Both the position numbers and the translations under genes were made by a program. DNA of 64,000 nt. Source: Capsicum annuum (taxonomy: Eukaryota > Streptophyta > Magnoliopsida > Solanales > Solanaceae). Below are positions 60,044 through 64,000 of the stretch, in pieces (within the stretch, counting starts at the first letter, position 1; each line of letters starts with the position of its first letter). The stretch covers positions 210,997,063 to 211,061,062 of the forward strand of contig NC_061115.1 in assembly GCF_002878395.1 (NCBI RefSeq), written 5' to 3'. The notes beneath the pieces were generated by a model. That model made no database searches. It saw nothing but the letters and a program-made list of their open reading frames with translations, and was not told the origin of the DNA.

Positions 60044-60853
60044 AATAAGTGCTATTAAGCCATAATATTAAATTTATCATTTTGTTTCTATTGCTTAGAG
60101 TATCATATTATCCCAGATTTTATTTTATGCGTTCTAATTTAACAGGAGAAGTTTAAAAAGGTGATAAACTCATTTGATCGTGTGGTAAAGATGTGTATAA
60201 TCTATCTAAATATCGCTAAATCAATATATAAAATAAGCTATTAGAATTAAAAAGCTATGTAAAAGGTGATTGTAGTGAAACAGTTGAATGATGACAGTAT
60301 GCAAGAACTATACTTGATGAAATCTTATGATGGATTTGCATTAATTTCAAATGGTAAGATGGTCAAAAGATTGTTATATTTTTATTTAAAAAGATACTGG
60401 TAGTTGTCATCTACAACCAGTTAATAATATAAATTTACAATATTTCTTTTCACAATGAAATATCATATTAGACTCACTAATAACTTGTGTGATGATTAAT
60501 ATAAAGCTTTTGAATTGGGAATTTGTATTTTATTCTCTTAAAAAATATAGAAAACCACAATTATCTAAAATATATAAAGAAACACAAAAAAAGATTAGAA
60601 AAAATTAGGCAAAACTAGTCCAAAATATAAAAAGCGTTTGAGTGTATTTTAGTTATATAATCGAACCATTGCATTATAAAATTTATTATCTGTCATACTC
60701 AGTCCCAAATAAATTGGGTTTGAGTATATATATCCTAATTTCTTTTCTTACTCTTCTATAAGATCTCTTCTCATATGTGATGACATCATATCTTTGAATT
60801 AGTCCATGATCTTCATTCAAAGAGGAAAAAGAGCTCCAGAACCTTCTTTCTTC
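60044..60853. other. Non-coding DNA between B3 and WRKY, copy C
   Basis: AT-rich. About 240 bp present in A (16120-16362) are deleted near 60697, and the short exon-like frame has an early stop here. Confidence 0.5.
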
Positions 60854-61103
60854 TCATGAATTATTAGTTGAAAATAAGAAAGAGGAATCACCATAACAAG
60901 TTCTTCCTCTACTATCACCACCACCTATGAAGCCATTGTAGTTGGTGGTTACCGTCTGAACGCCGACATAACCCTTAGGCGTTACGAGGCAGGGATGCGT
61001 GTGTGTACCTTCATAAGTCGTAATAACGATTGAAATATGTTGAATTGACCTTTCCACTCTCTTCTTCACACTACATGATGTTGTTGTGCAATGATAGTAG
61101 TTC
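60854..61103 (-). pseudogene. WRKY last-exon remnant, copy C
   Basis: NYYHCTTTSCSVKKRVERS, then VITTYEGTHTHPCLVTPKG: the best preserved zinc-finger half, with C-X4-C and HTH all present. The acceptor is intact. Still lacks the WRKYGQK exon upstream. Confidence 0.8.
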
Positions 61104-61952
61104 CTGCATGCACAAGACATTTTATGCATATATCTCACACTTGCATTATAAGACTAGCTGCTGACGAAAGGAAAAAGGAAATATTCATAAGCGAGATGCT
61201 TTGAGCATCGAACAATCCTTTTGTACACTGTCTATTTCATGAGACAAGGAATTTGAAAACTTCAACTCTTTTCATGTATCTGGAATTGTCCGTAGAATTT
61301 ATAATTTTAAACATGTCATCATATTCTTGTAACTATATATAAGGTCATGTTATTATTAAAGATAAAAAATTAAAGGAAAGAATGTTTAATTTTTCAAATA
61401 AAAATAGAAAGTGAAGAAAGTAATATAAATGTGAGAGATATAGAGAAAGAAGCAAGTTCTTTGTAGAACTTTATGTTATCTACATTGTCGGTATAAAAAA
61501 ATATTATATCATCAGAATATTTTTATGTGTTGTAGAAGCTGGTAACCTTATATAGTTATGTATTTGACCCTTACACAAATATATTAACATATGTAAGACA
61601 TGAGAATTGTTTTAAAAACATTAATATTATTGATGTAGCTATAAAAACTTCTCATTCAACATAAAATTATTAAATTCACAAATATTGAAAGGATTTTCTT
61701 TTGAAAAAAATAGAGGGGGTAGGGGAAACTAAATTTGGGGCAACTTAAACAAAACAGGGAATCGAGTGCGGAAAAAAAATTCATAGCTAAACATAAAAAA
61801 TCTCATATTAATCTCAACAGTCGACCATTCTATAGAAAATCCAGTTAGCTAGAAGTTATAATGTGACAAATTAGCTAAGGATTACCTATAATTTTTATCA
61901 TAGCTAATTTCATGTTTTCTAATAATCGACTAGACAAAAAGAAATATACATT

Positions 61953-62048
61953 TTATCCATAAAGAAGTAAAATTTTAGCTTGTTGATAGTCATCAGCAGG
62001 TAATTCAGTTGATGATGAAGAAATCGATGATAAATTTGGAGTCACTGG
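61953..62048 (-). pseudogene. WRKY exon 1, 3' piece, copy C
   Basis: TPVTPNLSSISSSSTELPAD, then DYQQAKILLLYG and a stop; adjoins the TRIM. Confidence 0.62.
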
Positions 62049-63409
62049 TGTTGGATTCGAAATCGAGATGGCGTCATCCAGAAGCTTAAAGTTTGCAAAC
62101 CCAACCACTGATAATTCAGATGACACACTATAAAATACTAAAAGAAAATATAATATTATTATATGATTTAACCATTGTTCTATATATGAAAACCTAATAT
62201 CCAAAAATCACTGAACCTATTGGGAGAAATCTCTCCCTAAACAAGACTCTTTAACGACTATATTGTGCATACTATTGTATTAAGGTATGAGTAGAGAGGT
62301 CTTCTATTTATAGAGTTCCAAAATCTTTCCTCCAAGAAAGATAATTATGATATTACTTTTATTTTCCTTTCAAGAAAAGTAAAAATAATTATGATATTAC
62401 TTTTATTTTCCTTCAAGAAAAAGTAAAACTTAAATTTTGTAAGAAAATCAGGGCAAAAACCCTAACGAATCTCACCTTTTGGCTTGATGTTCTTCACTTG
62501 ATCCGCCTTCTTCATGCATGAACTTCGTCCTTAACATAATCTTCATTACAACTGTTTTTCATGGTTAAAATTAAGATTTAAAATATTATGGTTAAAAGTA
62601 TATTCAAAATTAATACTTTATTTTTATTTTTAAAGATGCAACTATAGGATTGTCAAAATATGCTTAAAACTTCTTCTCCACATGTAACTAAACAAAATTA
62701 TCATTGTCGTAAAACTGGTTGCATCTTGATTGTGAAACAGCTTTGAACCTTTCTTTAATATTGTTTCACCAAACCATTGGACCTTTGAGCCATAGGCTTT
62801 TATAGCACTTGCTAGGTTCAAAATTGGTAGTGGCTCATGCAAAAAATTAAAGTTTACAAATCAAGAAGATGATAATTCAGATGAAAAATAAAAGTATAAT
62901 AAAAAGATATATAATTGATATTATTTGGCCAATTGACCTACACATGACAACTAAAATTAAAGTAAACACAAAACTATTGGGAGCAAATCTCTTCCAAAAT
63001 AAGACTCTTAAACAACTATATTGTGGATGCTATTGCAATATTGTATGAGAAGGGGGTGTTTTATTTATAGAGTTTCAAAATCTTTTCACCAAGAAAGAGG
63101 TTGGCCAAATATGAAAAAGAATTATATTTTCTTTTAAGGAAAGGTAAAAAGGACAGCCCGGTGCACTACAGCTACCTCTATACGTGGTGTCCGGGGAAGG
63201 GCCCCACCACAAGGGTTATTGTACGCTATCTTACCTTGCATTTGTGTCAGAGGCTGTTTCCAAGGCTTGAACCCATGACTTCTTGGTCACATGAGTGCAA
63301 CTTTACCAGTTACGGAAAAGTAAAAGTAATTATGTTATTACTTTTATTTTTCTTTTAAGAAAAAGTAAATCTTAAATTTGGTAAGAAAATCAGGATAAAA
63401 ACTCTAACA
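62049..63409 (-). mobile_element. TRIM retrotransposon, copy C
   Basis: Left LTR 62049-62467, right LTR 62810-63409 with SINE. Flanks CACTGG and ACTGA suggest the original target duplication. The PBS is decayed (CTTTTATAGCA on the plus strand). Confidence 0.78.
63150..63314 (-). mobile_element. TS-like SINE, copy C
   Basis: Same insertion as in A and B. Minus strand GGGTTCAAGCC in the B-box position. Confidence 0.78.
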
Positions 63410-63579
63410 ACTGAAACATTAATCATGTGATCAGATATTGATGAATCTTGAATTGTAAAAGTAGTAATCATAGGTTAATGAGGGGTTCATGATGAGGTGG
63501 CAACATTAGTAAATAAAAAATGAAACTACTAGTTGTTGTTGTGAAATTATTATCAAAGTAGTGTGGATGATCAACAGTA
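63410..63579 (-). pseudogene. WRKY exon 1, N-terminal piece, truncated copy C
   Basis: DHPHYFDNNFTTTTSSFIF is readable, but everything upstream (about 1.1 kb in A, 19241-20329, including the start codon and the LTR start) is deleted; gypsy LTR sequence follows at 63580. Confidence 0.6.
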
Positions 63580-64000
63580 GCCTTACATATTTGAAGCGAG
63601 AAATTCCATGTCAAATACCCAATGTATGATTTTAGTGTTGTGACTATGTTATTACCACATGTTTCAATCATCCCCATGCCTAAGTTCATGAATTTCAAGT
63701 GTTTGATGAAATGCCTAAATTGTTAGATTTTGAACAATGACTACTTATTATGCTTTGAAGATTTAGTATGTTTCTACTATTAATGTTATCAAGTCCGAGG
63801 GTTTATGAATACCCAAAAACTTAGGTGTTTACTTAGTCTCAGTATTTTCAAAATGGTTTCGTATATATTAGAGTATTATCAGTTCAATCAGTTATCACAT
63901 AAGTAAGCTTAGTTCAGCCTAGTAAATAGAGTCAATTCAGTTGGGTGTAGTATTTAGCACCGAGTAAACCCAGGGATGGGGGCTCACCTGCCAGTTGAGG
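63580..64000 (+). mobile_element. Del/Tekay-like LTR fragment at window end, copy C
   Basis: Matches 20329-20743 of the copy A LTR, beginning CCTTACATATTTGAAG and ending in CCTGCCAGTTGAGG. It runs out of the window. Confidence 0.8.

Overview
This window is AT-rich, repeat-dense nuclear DNA from a flowering plant, most likely a member of the Solanaceae. The support is a TS-like tRNA-derived SINE, several LTR types that look typical of Solanum genomes, retroelements with primer sites for initiator tRNA-Met (consensus TGGTATCAGAGC), and plant-only gene families (WRKY, B3, plant ZIP). Family assignments come from reading translations by eye; no database search was run. There are no rRNA or tRNA genes, no CRISPR array and no bacterial-style operons.

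The dominant feature is a head-to-tail array of three large diverged segment copies, called A, B and C here. In each copy a Ty3/gypsy reverse-transcriptase fragment is cut by the same 3.2-kb LTR (LTR-X) at the same codon: 1937 in A, 29400 in B and 47807 in C. Then follow, in the same order: the LTR-X internal remnant, a second LTR (LTR-Y), the last exon of a ZIP-type metal transporter, a small B3-domain gene, a WRKY pseudogene on the minus strand that is split by a TRIM element carrying a SINE, and a Del/Tekay-like gypsy LTR that leads into the next pol fragment. Copy A runs to about 29.4 kb, B to about 47.8 kb, and C leaves the window. By eye the copies differ by several percent, and each has private insertions and deletions, so the triplication is old.

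Private events date the copies. Copy A carries a 5137-bp Helitron (7956-13092), with empty sites visible in B and C. At the A/B boundary a 5604-bp LTR retroelement on the minus strand (22700-28303) interrupts a gypsy gag gene. Copy B has an extra 500-bp block, a second LTR, and scrambled RNase H, protease and RT pieces at its right end. Copy C has a 2450-bp solo LTR with a perfect CCTAA target duplication, and a 214-bp insertion flanked by TTAAT.

Almost all coding material is broken. The best candidates for live genes are the B3-domain genes of copies C (59579-60043) and A (14968-15414, with an in-frame 42-bp duplication); B has lost its start codon and is frameshifted. The ZIP exon is open only in C. 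The WRKY pseudogene lacks any visible WRKYGQK exon in all copies. The least familiar object is the minus-strand retroelement at 22.7-28.3 kb: it has LTRs, PBS and PPT but no visible RT or integrase. Instead it carries a long broken reading frame with a protease-like segment whose catalytic motif is gone, and the frame runs through the PPT into the LTR.
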